From CAYNNQ01 sp964398785 (GTDB lineage: Bacteria > Desulfobacterota > Desulfovibrionia > Desulfovibrionales > Desulfonatronovibrionaceae), in assembly GCA_964398785.1 (NCBI GenBank), contig CAYNNQ010000002.1, positions 62,001 through 126,000 of the forward strand: a stretch of 64,000 nt of DNA, in the 5' to 3' direction. Positions 1-8,167 of this stretch are shown piece after piece (the first letter of the stretch is position 1; every line of letters begins with the position of its first letter). The translations under genes were made by a program, and so were the position numbers. A model generated the notes under the pieces. It searched no databases. It was given only the letters and a program-made list of their open reading frames with translations, and was not told the origin of the DNA.

Positions 1-729
1 CTGCATGCAATCGGGCAGGTTTTTATTGGTCAGACAGGATATCCCCAGGATTTCCATGCCCATATGCCGGGCAGCTATACTTTCCAGAACCGTACTCATG
101 CCTATGGCGTCCGCCCCCATAAAGCGAAACGCCCGCGTTTCTGCCGGGGTTTCCAGTGCAGGACCGGGGAGAGCCATATATATCCCTTTGTAAGCGGGTA
201 TACCCAAGTCCAGGGCGCATTTCTCCGCTTTTTCCGTGAGAAATGGAGAATAGACTTGGCTCATATCCGGAAATCGGGGGCCCCATTTATCGCAATTGGG
301 CCCCAAAAGGGGAGTCTTTCCGGTAAAATTTATATGGTCGGAAATAAGCATGAGGGAAGGAGTACGGAAAAGCGGGTTGAGGGCTCCAGCTGCATTGGTT
401 ATTATCAGTTGCTCGGCCCCGAGCAGGGAAAGGGTGCGCAAAGGAAGGACTATTTCTTCCGGAGTGTAGCCCTCGTAGAGGTGTACCCTGCCGGATAACA
501 GGCCTATTTTGCTTGACCCTTTTTTTAGGAAATGTAAGTAACTGTTATGTCCCTTAACTGTTGAGAATGGGAAATGGGGGATGTCCGAGTAGGGGATACT
601 GAATGCCGTTTCTGCCGATTCTTGAAATTTACCCAGCCCACTCCCCAGTACGAGAACTATGTCCGGGGAAAAAGGAGCCACTTTCTCTAGGTAGGCAAGG
701 GAACTATGGATCTTTTCCTGTGTTTGCAT
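1..729 (-). CDS. Purine nucleoside phosphorylase (3' end off window)
   Basis: The minus-strand frame is open from an ATG at 727-729 to the window edge, 243 codons. It shows the nucleoside phosphorylase signatures in order: GSGLG for phosphate binding near residue 30, RVHLYEGY, TNAAGALN, and GPALETPAETRAF followed by GADAIGMST. Such enzymes split purine (deoxy)nucleosides by phosphate to free base and (deoxy)ribose-1-phosphate in purine salvage. The family is normally about 270-280 residues, so roughly 30 residues lie beyond position 1. It is divergently arranged with motA. PNP type is clear; exact base preference is not. Confidence 0.9.
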   Translation of the reverse strand, partial: MQTQEKIHSSLAYLEKVAPFSPDIVLVLGSGLGKFQESAETAFSIPYSDIPHFPFSTVKGHNSYLHFLKKGSSKIGLLSGRVHLYEGYTPEEIVLPLRTLSLLGAEQLIITNAAGALNPLFRTPSLMLISDHINFTGKTPLLGPNCDKWGPRFPDMSQVYSPFLTEKAEKCALDLGIPAYKGIYMALPGPALETPAETRAFRFMGADAIGMSTVLESIAARHMGMEILGISCLTNKNLPDCMQ

Positions 730-829
730 GGGTTTTCTCCCCGCGTTTTTATCCTTCATTTGTATCTTTATGGTGTGTGTATGTCCACGCGGTTTTTCTT
801 TCCTGTTAACAGTAAATTAGCTTGAAGTT

Positions 830-1585
830 ATGGATATTGCAACTTTTTTTGGTTTTATAGCCGGGTTTTCCCTGGTTATAGGGGCCATTTTCATAGGCGG
901 AGCTGTAGACGTATTTCTGAATATCCCCGGCATGATGATAGTCATCGGGGGGACATTCGCTGCTACCTGTATCAATTTTCCAGTAGATGAAATATTCAAA
1001 GCCATCCGGGCTGCTTTCCATATATTTGGCAGTCGCAAAGTGGCCCCGAACGAAGTGGTCAATACCATGGTCCGGGTTGCGGAAATAAGCCGGAGGGACG
1101 GTTTATTGGCGCTGGAAAATATCAAAACAGACAATAACGTACTCAAGAAAGCGTGTCAGTTGATTGCCGACAACGCGGAACCGGACATGATTACTGAAAC
1201 GCTGCGAATTGAGATCTCCGCGATGCGCAAACGGCATATGGTGGCTCAGGACGTTTTTGTAAAGATGGCCACATTCGCCCCGGGTCTGGGCATGATCGGG
1301 ACTCTTATCGGCTTGGTCCAGATGCTCAACAAACTGGAGGATCCCAGTACTATAGGCCCGGCTATGGCGGTGGCGATCTTGACCACTTTTTACGGGGCCC
1401 TTATGAGTAATCTGGTTTTTTTGCCCACGGCCGGAAAATTGAAGAGTCGCAGTCAGCAGGAAATGCTGCATCTGGAAATAATTTTCCAGGGAGCACGTTC
1501 CATCCTGGAAAACAATAATCCCAGATTTGTCTACGAAAAGCTCTCGTCCTTTGTCGCCCCGCAGGAGCGCAGTTATGACCGATAA
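830..1585 (+). CDS. motA: Flagellar motor stator protein MotA
   Basis: This 251-residue protein has the MotA/PomA layout. Two hydrophobic helices lie at about 5-50 (with IGGAVDVFLNIPGMMIVIGG), a charged cytoplasmic region at 60-140, and two more helices at about 145-200 (APGLGMIGTLIGLVQML, then AVAILTTFYGALMSNL). MotA and MotB form the ion-conducting stator of the flagellar motor. The downstream motB start overlaps the motA stop by 11 bp, so the two are translationally coupled. Coupling ion (H+ or Na+) cannot be read with confidence. Confidence 0.95.
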   Translation: MDIATFFGFIAGFSLVIGAIFIGGAVDVFLNIPGMMIVIGGTFAATCINFPVDEIFKAIRAAFHIFGSRKVAPNEVVNTMVRVAEISRRDGLLALENIKTDNNVLKKACQLIADNAEPDMITETLRIEISAMRKRHMVAQDVFVKMATFAPGLGMIGTLIGLVQMLNKLEDPSTIGPAMAVAILTTFYGALMSNLVFLPTAGKLKSRSQQEMLHLEIIFQGARSILENNNPRFVYEKLSSFVAPQERSYDR

Positions 1586-2321
1586 TGAATCCAGTTTATT
1601 CAACGAAGACTTTGAACAGGAGGAGGATCCCAAGAGTTCGTGGATTACCACATTCGCTGATGTGACCCTCCTGCTCCTGGTCTTTTTCGTTCTTCTCTTT
1701 TCCATGTCCACGGTTAACGAGAGCAAGTTCAAGACTTCAATAATGTCCGTGAGCCAAGCATTGGGGAGTAAAGAGAAGAGTTACAAGGGGCTCAAGGTGG
1801 GGCAGCCCGGTCAGGGGGCTCTGTTGAACCAAGCCGCACAGAGGCGACAGATGCTCGAGGCCCAGAAAAAGATTTTTTCCGATTTTCAGATGTATTTTAC
1901 CCAAAAGGGTATGGAAGGTATTATCGGTGCCAACCTGGACAAGGGGAAAATAAATCTGCGTGTGCCCGGAGATGTGCTTTTTGATTCCGGGGAGGTGGAG
2001 ATTTCTAAAGAGGGGAAAAATGTCTTGCGGGATCTGAAGGATTTCCTTATTCGCCATTCGGACCAGAAAATAAACATTCAGGGATATACTGATGATGTGC
2101 CTCCCAGTCCTGGGTCCAGATTCAAGGATAACTGGGAAATCTCCTCGTTGCGGGCGATAAATGTCCTTCGTTTTTTCCTCAATCAGGGTATTGAACCGGA
2201 GAGGTTGACTGCTACTGGTTTTGCGAACTTGAATCCATTGGTGCCGAACAATTCCCCTGAGAACAGGGCACGCAATCGCAGGGTGGAGATTGTTCTGGAG
2301 AAGATGGTCGGAGGAAGCTAA
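1575..2321 (+). CDS. motB: Flagellar motor stator protein MotB
   Basis: The start is set at the ATG at 1575, which overlaps the end of motA; the frame is open further upstream only inside motA. The 248-residue product has one transmembrane helix at about 25-45 containing the ion-binding aspartate (ITTFADVTLLLLVFFVL) and an OmpA-like peptidoglycan-binding domain at about 130-245 (INIQGYTDDVPPSP, and NRARNRRVEIVLE at the end). This anchors the stator to the cell wall. The TAATG junction with the next gene (stop 2319-2321, start 2321) suggests coupled translation of a PilZ protein. Confidence 0.95.
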   Translation: MTDNESSLFNEDFEQEEDPKSSWITTFADVTLLLLVFFVLLFSMSTVNESKFKTSIMSVSQALGSKEKSYKGLKVGQPGQGALLNQAAQRRQMLEAQKKIFSDFQMYFTQKGMEGIIGANLDKGKINLRVPGDVLFDSGEVEISKEGKNVLRDLKDFLIRHSDQKINIQGYTDDVPPSPGSRFKDNWEISSLRAINVLRFFLNQGIEPERLTATGFANLNPLVPNNSPENRARNRRVEIVLEKMVGGS

Positions 2322-2731
2322 TGGTGGAATTCCTGGACGATTTTTCTGTGGAGTATGAATTTGAAGGATATCGCCGGGCTTACCGGGTACAAATCCCCGG
2401 CCTGTTCGCACACGTGCATGAGATGGGAGAGGATTTTCCGGTTATGGATATAAGCAGCTGCGGACTGGCTCTCGGATTGGATGGAGATAGAGAAGATTTC
2501 GTGGTTAATCAAGAATTTAATCTGGATTTATATATGATGGGGAAGCGGGTTCTGGCTGGGCTTGGGGCCAGTGTTGCCCGTATTATGAGCGGAGGTATCG
2601 CATTGGAATTTTCCGGGCTCTCTATGAGGCAGGAAATGAGGCTGGACAAGCTTGTTTTGGAAGCCCAGAAGAGAATGATCAAAAAAAAGAAAGAGATGAA
2701 TCAGGAAAAAGATGACACGGAAGAAACATAA
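2321..2731 (+). CDS. PilZ-domain protein, probable c-di-GMP receptor
   Basis: The 136-residue protein carries the PilZ signature: an RxxxR motif in YRRAYRV near residue 18 and a DISSCGLAL (D/NxSxxG) motif near residue 45. PilZ domains bind cyclic di-GMP. The start codon overlaps the motB stop, so it is part of the stator operon; by analogy to YcgR-like proteins, which act on the motor, it may tune motor output with c-di-GMP, but that role is inferred. The C-terminus is highly charged (KKKKEMNQEKDD). Its stop overlaps the start of the next gene by 20 bp. Confidence 0.85.
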   Translation: MVEFLDDFSVEYEFEGYRRAYRVQIPGLFAHVHEMGEDFPVMDISSCGLALGLDGDREDFVVNQEFNLDLYMMGKRVLAGLGASVARIMSGGIALEFSGLSMRQEMRLDKLVLEAQKRMIKKKKEMNQEKDDTEET

Positions 2732-4124
2732 GATTCTCATAGCCAATCGCGGAGAGATTGCTCTACGCATTATGCAGGCCTGTCGGGATCTGGATCTGGA
2801 TTTTGTCTGTGTATATACTGAAGAGGACAGGGATTCGGAGCATTGCACCAGGGCGTTGGAGTGGGGGGGAGAGAAGGCATTGTACCGTATAAGCTCTTAC
2901 CAGGATGCCAATGAGATGTTTTCCGTGGCTGATGCCTCCGAAGCCACCGCAGTGCATCCGGGATATGGTTTTTTTGCCGAGGACTTTCGGTTCGCCCGCC
3001 GTGTACAGGAGCGTTCCCGCAGTTTGATTTTTATTGGGCCCTCCTGGAAAATTATCCGGGATCTGGGGGATAAAATCAATACCAAAAGACTGGCCCGGAG
3101 TCTGGAGGTCCCCACCGTACCCGGATCGGACCGGCCCATAGTGGATGACCTGGAGGCGGAGGAATTGGCCCATTCCCTGTATTCTTTTCAAAAGGAGCAG
3201 GGAGTGAACACCCCGGTGATTCTGGTAAAGGCCTCGGCAGGAGGGGGAGGGATGGGTATAGAGGAAGTCACTGATCTGGATCGTTTCCGTACTGTGCTGC
3301 GTCGGGTCAAAAATTACGCCCATCGTCAGTTCAGGGATGAAAGCGTTCTTATAGAGCAGCGCATCTTTGATTTCAATCACCTGGAAGTGCAGATTGTGGC
3401 GGACAGAAATGGCAATTGTGTGCATTTCGGCACCCGCAATTGTTCTGTACAGAGCCTGGGGCATCAAAAAAGGATCGAGGTGGCGCCCGGATTTTATCCC
3501 CGGGGTATCAGCTATGCATTTGATGCGGATAAGGTGCTGGCGGATATAACCGAATATTCACTGCGCATGGCCCGGAGTTCGGGCTATGATAATTTGGGGA
3601 CATGGGAATGGATAGTAAGCCCTACCGGACACCCATTTTTGATGGAAGTAAATACCAGGATACAGGTGGAAAACGGAGTGTCGTCCGCAATATCCCGGGT
3701 AAACGGCCGGGAGGTGGATCTGATTCGGGAACAGATCCGTCTGGCTCTTGGGCAAAGGCTGGGATACAGACAAAAGGATGTGCAGTTCGACGGTGTGGGA
3801 ATCGAATACAGGGTGATTGCTGAAGACCCCCAGGATAGATTTTCCCCTTGGGTGGGCAGGATCGAGAGATTTTCCTGGAAGGAGCAGCCCTGGTTAAAAG
3901 TGCATACTCAAGTGCCCGGGGACCGCAATTATGAGATCCCTACCGAGTTCGATCCCAATTTGGCTCTGGCAATTGTTTGGGGAACAGATTTACAAGAGGC
4001 CCGCAGTAGAGGACATTTTTTTCTGAACGATTTGATCCTGGAAGGCAGAGACAGTTCCGGAAATAAGTTGAAGTCGAACATAGATTTTTTAAAAAATGAA
4101 ACTGATACATTGCTTCAGTTTTGA
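2712..4124 (+). CDS. Biotin carboxylase-like subunit (AccC family, divergent)
   Basis: The 470-residue protein is an ATP-grasp biotin carboxylase: N-terminal KILIANRGEIALRI, HPGYGFFAED, the glycine-rich loop KASAGGGGMG, HQKRIEVAP, and the catalytic stretch MEVNTRIQVEN. Residues matching the AccC ATP and carboxylation site (the Lys of the ATP site, His/Gln/Lys of HQK, Glu, Asn and Arg of MEVNTRIQ) are present. Differences from typical AccC are RNCSVQ for RDCSMQ, VEN for VEH, and a loop without its usual Arg. It sits upstream of a fused carboxyltransferase and a biotin carrier, which together would form an acetyl-CoA or other acyl-CoA carboxylase. Confidence 0.85.
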   Translation: MTRKKHKILIANRGEIALRIMQACRDLDLDFVCVYTEEDRDSEHCTRALEWGGEKALYRISSYQDANEMFSVADASEATAVHPGYGFFAEDFRFARRVQERSRSLIFIGPSWKIIRDLGDKINTKRLARSLEVPTVPGSDRPIVDDLEAEELAHSLYSFQKEQGVNTPVILVKASAGGGGMGIEEVTDLDRFRTVLRRVKNYAHRQFRDESVLIEQRIFDFNHLEVQIVADRNGNCVHFGTRNCSVQSLGHQKRIEVAPGFYPRGISYAFDADKVLADITEYSLRMARSSGYDNLGTWEWIVSPTGHPFLMEVNTRIQVENGVSSAISRVNGREVDLIREQIRLALGQRLGYRQKDVQFDGVGIEYRVIAEDPQDRFSPWVGRIERFSWKEQPWLKVHTQVPGDRNYEIPTEFDPNLALAIVWGTDLQEARSRGHFFLNDLILEGRDSSGNKLKSNIDFLKNETDTLLQF

Positions 4125-4239
4125 AATTGGCTGAATGCAGGTTCCCTACCGCGGTAAAAATGGCTTATCCGGGTGGAGCGTATTTTTGAGACTTGAAATA
4201 TCGCTTTAGCGTAAAGAATAAAAAAGCAAGAAAAAAGTT

Positions 4240-6477
4240 ATGCTGGATGTAGAAAAAGAGATTCAGGCCCTTCAGGAACGCTTGAATTATATTGAAGATA
4301 TATTTGGGCATAGGGAAAACGAGAATATTTCTCTACTAAAGTCCAAGCTTGAGGATTTTGTTAGCCGTTATAGGGAAATGTCCGGGCAGGAATGCCAAAG
4401 GCAGCTTGTGGCCCTGGAGGAGGTCTTTTCCTTTCTGGAGAATAAGCTGGAGAGACAGTTGACCCCCATGGACAAGGTCCGCATTGTCAGACATCCACAA
4501 CGTGTTTGCCTCAAGGATATTCTGGAAAATGTATATGACAATTATACCGAAATAGGGGGCAGGGACGACTGCAGTATTGATCCCTCCATGATTATAGCCA
4601 GGGCCTATATCACCAGGCGTGTGGGCAAAAAGACGATTAAGCAACCGGTTATGGTGGTGGGCCAGGAAAAGGGGCATGGGGAGGAATTTAGGAACGGGGG
4701 TTCGGTCAAGCCCTGGGGAAACGCCAAGGCCCTTCGTTATATGCAAGTCGCGGCCATGGAAAATATCCCGGTGCATACCTTTATATTTACCCCAGGTTCT
4801 TATCCTATTGAGGAATATCCTGGTGCCGCGCAGCAAATTGCCAAAAATTTGTATGAAATGGCTGGATTGAGAGTACCCATAATCTCCGTGTTCTCCGAGG
4901 GAGGCTCCGGAGGAGCGGAAGCTATTGGACTGGCGGATAGGCGGATAATGCTTTCGCATGGCTACTATTCAGTGATTTCTCCGGAAGGTGCGGCAGCTAT
5001 AGAAGGGCGGAGCAAGCAGGGGGATAAGGTGGACCCTGCTTTGGTGGAGAAATGTGCCCGGCTCTTGAAGATTACAGCCGACGACAACCGGGCCATGGGC
5101 TATGTGGATCAGGTGTTGCGCGAACCTACTTTGGGGGCCAGGCCGGATCACTTTGATTTTTTTCGCAACCTGCGCCAGGAGATCATCCGAGCCATGGATG
5201 ATGTGGTCCTGCGGGTCAGAGGGGTCAGGCTCATCCGCAGCTTGGTGTTGCGCAAGCTAAAAAACCCGGATATCTTTGTCCGCTGGACATTGAGCTCAAA
5301 AGCCAAGGAAAGGCTTATCTGGCAGCGGTATCGAAAATACCGGAATATGAGCCAACACGCATATGAGGACCATACGCCGTGGTGGAAAAAAAGTTGTTCT
5401 TATGTAATTGATTTCGGGTGGTCGCTTTACGGGTTTATCCGCTATGATTTCCTTAAAAGGCATAAGCGGAAGATCTCCGAGTTCGCGGAAGAGGTCCACG
5501 GTGAAGTGCATGCCTTGTTCAGCAGAATCGAGAAAAAGTTATATTCTTTTCCCGATCGTTTGTTCTTTCGTCGCAAAAAGAGGGGGGCAAGCGAATTGAC
5601 ATCCCTTTCTTCATGGGATGCAAAAGGATGGGCAAAGGGCGGATGGACTTACGTCAGTCCCCAAGCCAAGCAGGATCGCGCCGTGGCCTGCCCCAACTCC
5701 GGTACTCAGAATTGCCTGGATCAGTGGGCCCCGGATCTTTTCGGGGATTTCGCCGGTGTTTGCAGTTACTGTGGACACCATTTCCGCATGGAATATGAGT
5801 GGTATTTATACAATGTGTTTGACCGCCGTTCGCTCCGGGAATTTAATTCGGACATCGCTTCCGGAAACCCGCTCAGCTTCGATGGTTTCACCCTGAAATT
5901 GGAACAAGCCCAGAAAAAGGTGGGGCACAAGAGTGCTTGTATGACTTTTGATTCCTCTGTAAGGGGGATCCAGATGGTGGTGGTAATGCTTACGGCCAAA
6001 TTCCGGGGTGGCAGCGTTGGGGCTGCTGAAGGGGAAAAGATAGTTCGCGCAGCGGAACGGGCCCGTAGAAGGCATTTACCATTATTCTTTTATGTGCATG
6101 GGACGGCCGGGATTAGGATCCAGGAAGGGACCAACGGGGTTGTCCAGATGCCGAGGTGCACTATGGCCATTCGTCGTTACCTGGAAGCGGGGGGATTGTA
6201 TTTGGTATTATATGATACCAATTCCTATGCTGGTCCTGTGGCCAGTTTTTTGGGCTGTTCCCCGTATCAGTTCGCGGTTCGTTCCTCGAATATCGGCTTT
6301 GCCGGCCCCGGAGTTATCCAGGAAACGACCGGCGTGGAGATACCACCGGATTATCATCGCGCATATAGCGCTTTGTCCCGGGGGCACATACAGGGTATCT
6401 GGGACAGGAGAGAGATCCGGAATAATTTGTATCAAGCCTTGCTCACAATGGGCGGCCGGAATATTTATTATCGGTAA
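4240..6477 (+). CDS. Carboxyltransferase, AccA-AccD fusion (acyl-CoA carboxylase)
   Basis: One 745-residue chain carries both halves of acetyl-CoA carboxylase carboxyltransferase. Residues 1-330 match AccA, starting with a coiled coil (LDVEKEIQALQERLNYIE) and including SEGGSGGAEAIGLADR and YYSVISPEGAAAI. Residues about 470-745 match AccD: a metal knuckle ending CSYCGHHFRM, then GGSVGAAEGEKIVRAAERA and the C-terminal crotonase-fold core. The order alpha-then-beta is opposite to that of AccD-AccA type single chains. The usual SGGARMQEG oxyanion-hole segment reads GTAGIRIQEG, and the zinc site is C-x7-C ... CxxC rather than two CxxC. Substrate is inferred, not shown. Confidence 0.85.
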   Translation: MLDVEKEIQALQERLNYIEDIFGHRENENISLLKSKLEDFVSRYREMSGQECQRQLVALEEVFSFLENKLERQLTPMDKVRIVRHPQRVCLKDILENVYDNYTEIGGRDDCSIDPSMIIARAYITRRVGKKTIKQPVMVVGQEKGHGEEFRNGGSVKPWGNAKALRYMQVAAMENIPVHTFIFTPGSYPIEEYPGAAQQIAKNLYEMAGLRVPIISVFSEGGSGGAEAIGLADRRIMLSHGYYSVISPEGAAAIEGRSKQGDKVDPALVEKCARLLKITADDNRAMGYVDQVLREPTLGARPDHFDFFRNLRQEIIRAMDDVVLRVRGVRLIRSLVLRKLKNPDIFVRWTLSSKAKERLIWQRYRKYRNMSQHAYEDHTPWWKKSCSYVIDFGWSLYGFIRYDFLKRHKRKISEFAEEVHGEVHALFSRIEKKLYSFPDRLFFRRKKRGASELTSLSSWDAKGWAKGGWTYVSPQAKQDRAVACPNSGTQNCLDQWAPDLFGDFAGVCSYCGHHFRMEYEWYLYNVFDRRSLREFNSDIASGNPLSFDGFTLKLEQAQKKVGHKSACMTFDSSVRGIQMVVVMLTAKFRGGSVGAAEGEKIVRAAERARRRHLPLFFYVHGTAGIRIQEGTNGVVQMPRCTMAIRRYLEAGGLYLVLYDTNSYAGPVASFLGCSPYQFAVRSSNIGFAGPGVIQETTGVEIPPDYHRAYSALSRGHIQGIWDRREIRNNLYQALLTMGGRNIYYR

Positions 6478-6544
6478 TCAGAGATGTATGTTGCGGAAAG
6501 ATGCATAATAAGAGTATCTTTAAGGCAATAAAGAGGAGTCGGGT

Positions 6545-7195
6545 TTGCTTAACGTCAAAGGACTGCTGGAAGAAATACACAAGGAGCCTTATAAAGAGAT
6601 CACCGTGCGGGCCTTGCATACTGGTTATGTCCAGTTCGAAATCAAAGAAACCGGTGTTTTTGTCCAAGGTAGGCGTGGCAAATGGGAGCAATTCCCTGGT
6701 ACTCTTTTGGCCGGTTTGCACCGGGAGAATCTAAAAAAGCCTGTTTACGCACCGGAAAAGGGCTATATAACTGAATTTTACGATGTAAAAGAAGGAGAAT
6801 TTGTCCAGGCCGGCACGCCTCTTCTTAAAATCAAGCATTTTTTGACCCGGCAGGAAGTTCTGGATATTATCCTAAAAAAAGCCCTGCATCTTTTCTTGGC
6901 TCCGGAAAAAGGAAAGTACTATTTTATCCCGGCTGTGGAAAACAAGATATTGTCCCGGGGATGTCAGTCGGTGAAAGTCCAGGACAACGATGAGCTGTTT
7001 ATACTTTCCCGTATGAAGCGGGAAACCATTATCCCGTACAAAGGTAAAGAGGGACTTATTTACACAGTATACCTGGTACCGGATCAAGTTGTGGATGCGG
7101 GGCAGCCCCTTATAGGAGTATGTCCGGAGGAGCAGCTTTCCGAAATACAGGAAGTTGTTAACCGTGTTCAGGCCGAATGGGAGGAAAAAGGGTGA
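6545..7195 (+). CDS. Biotin carrier (biotinyl-domain) protein
   Basis: The start is a TTG at 6545 preceded by a good Shine-Dalgarno (AGAGGAG near 6532-6538). The 216-residue protein has two lipoyl/biotinyl-like halves. The first (about 60-100: VYAPEKGYITEFYDVKEGEF) lacks an MK motif. The second (about 155-200) has SRMKRETIIPYKG followed by VDAGQPLIGV, where the Lys of MK is the expected biotin attachment site (usual motif AMKM). It directly follows the carboxylase and carboxyltransferase genes, so it is most likely their mobile carrier. The unusual MKR context could affect recognition by biotin ligase. Confidence 0.75.
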   Translation: MLNVKGLLEEIHKEPYKEITVRALHTGYVQFEIKETGVFVQGRRGKWEQFPGTLLAGLHRENLKKPVYAPEKGYITEFYDVKEGEFVQAGTPLLKIKHFLTRQEVLDIILKKALHLFLAPEKGKYYFIPAVENKILSRGCQSVKVQDNDELFILSRMKRETIIPYKGKEGLIYTVYLVPDQVVDAGQPLIGVCPEEQLSEIQEVVNRVQAEWEEKG

Positions 7196-7199
7196 TTTT

Positions 7200-7553
7200 A
7201 TGGGAAGGACTCTTCAGATACGCGTACTAGCCTATACCTATAGTGAAAAGGAAGTGGAAACAAGGTGGCCTTCTCTTTTTTTCCTGGCCTTTGGCAGGGA
7301 TGCTTTAGAGAGTAGTGGCGGAGAAAGAGGTGTTTTGGATCTGGTACACAAGATTGAGGACAAATACCGTTTTTCCGATATGCAGGAGAATATCCGGGAA
7401 GTTTTGTCCCAACCGCTGAAGGAGCTTAAAGGGAAAATGCAGGAGCTGGAGGAATGCTTGGCCGACCGCAGGCCGGGTGAAGCGGACAGGCTTTCCTATG
7501 TGCTTGAAGATATTTTGGATGGTTTGGAAAAAGAAATCGCACCTATGGTATAA
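7200..7553 (+). CDS. Conserved small protein, function unknown
   Basis: A 117-residue reading frame begins at the ATG at 7200, five bases after the carrier gene stop, with GAGGAAAAAGG about 10 bases upstream. The open frame extends 45 bases earlier but only inside the preceding gene. The product has no Cys pairs or membrane segment; residues 60-115 are rich in Glu/Leu and look helical (LSQPLKELKGKMQELEECL). Its position between the carboxylase genes and ssb suggests co-transcription. I do not recognise a family. Confidence 0.65.
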   Translation: MGRTLQIRVLAYTYSEKEVETRWPSLFFLAFGRDALESSGGERGVLDLVHKIEDKYRFSDMQENIREVLSQPLKELKGKMQELEECLADRRPGEADRLSYVLEDILDGLEKEIAPMV

Positions 7554-7633
7554 AGGGATTGAATCGCCGTTTGGATGTTTGCGTTTCGAGGATTCGGACG
7601 GTGTAAATTTTGGGTGAGTAAAAAGGAGGGGAC

Positions 7634-8113
7634 ATGGCAGGAAGTTTGAACAGAGTCATCCTTGTGGGCCGTCTGGGGCACGACCCCAAGCAGGCCTACA
7701 CCAACAGTGGAGTGCCGGTATGCAATTTCAATATGGCCACGGATGAATCGTATACCGACCGCAATGGTACTCGCGTGGATAAAACAGAGTGGCACCGCGT
7801 GGTTGTTTTTGGAAAACCGGCGGAGTTTTGCGCTAACTATTTAAACAAGGGCAGTTTGGTCATGGTCGAAGGCCGACTGCAGACCAGAAAATGGCAGGAT
7901 CGAGAAGGGCAGGATCGCTATACCACGGAGATAGTGGCCAACCGTGTTCAGGGGTTGGATTCCCGGCGGCAACAGGAAGGAGCGGTACCCGCACCCGATG
8001 AAGGGGGAATGGAAGGAAGCCCTTACGGTTCCGGGGAGCAAAATGAATCCCGCGAAGATATGGGCCCGGCTTTTCCCTCGGAAGCCAGCGGCATGGATGA
8101 TTCCCCTTTCTGA
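7634..8113 (+). CDS. ssb: Single-stranded DNA-binding protein
   Basis: The 159-residue protein has the SSB OB-fold: MAGSLNRVILVGRLGHDP, then WHRVVVFGKPAEFCANYLNKGSL and VEGRLQTRKWQDREGQDRY. A flexible acidic tail ends in MDDSPF, the usual partner-binding tip (DDxPF). It coats single-stranded DNA in replication, repair and recombination. AAAAGGAGGGG lies just upstream of the ATG. A strong hairpin terminator follows. Confidence 0.97.
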   Translation: MAGSLNRVILVGRLGHDPKQAYTNSGVPVCNFNMATDESYTDRNGTRVDKTEWHRVVVFGKPAEFCANYLNKGSLVMVEGRLQTRKWQDREGQDRYTTEIVANRVQGLDSRRQQEGAVPAPDEGGMEGSPYGSGEQNESREDMGPAFPSEASGMDDSPF

Positions 8114-8133
8114 TTTTTTCCGAATGGACAGCT

Positions 8134-8167
8134 ATAAGAAGGCGGGGTCAATGCCCCGCTTTCTTAT
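8134..8167. terminator. Bidirectional terminator between ssb and the SNF2 helicase
   Basis: A perfect-looking hairpin with arms ATAAGAA-GCGGGG and CCCCGC-TTCTTAT (one mismatch column, loop of about 6) sits between the convergent ssb and helicase stops. T-rich DNA flanks it on both strands, so it can end transcription from either side. The helicase stop codon (8164-8166) lies within the right arm. Confidence 0.8.
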
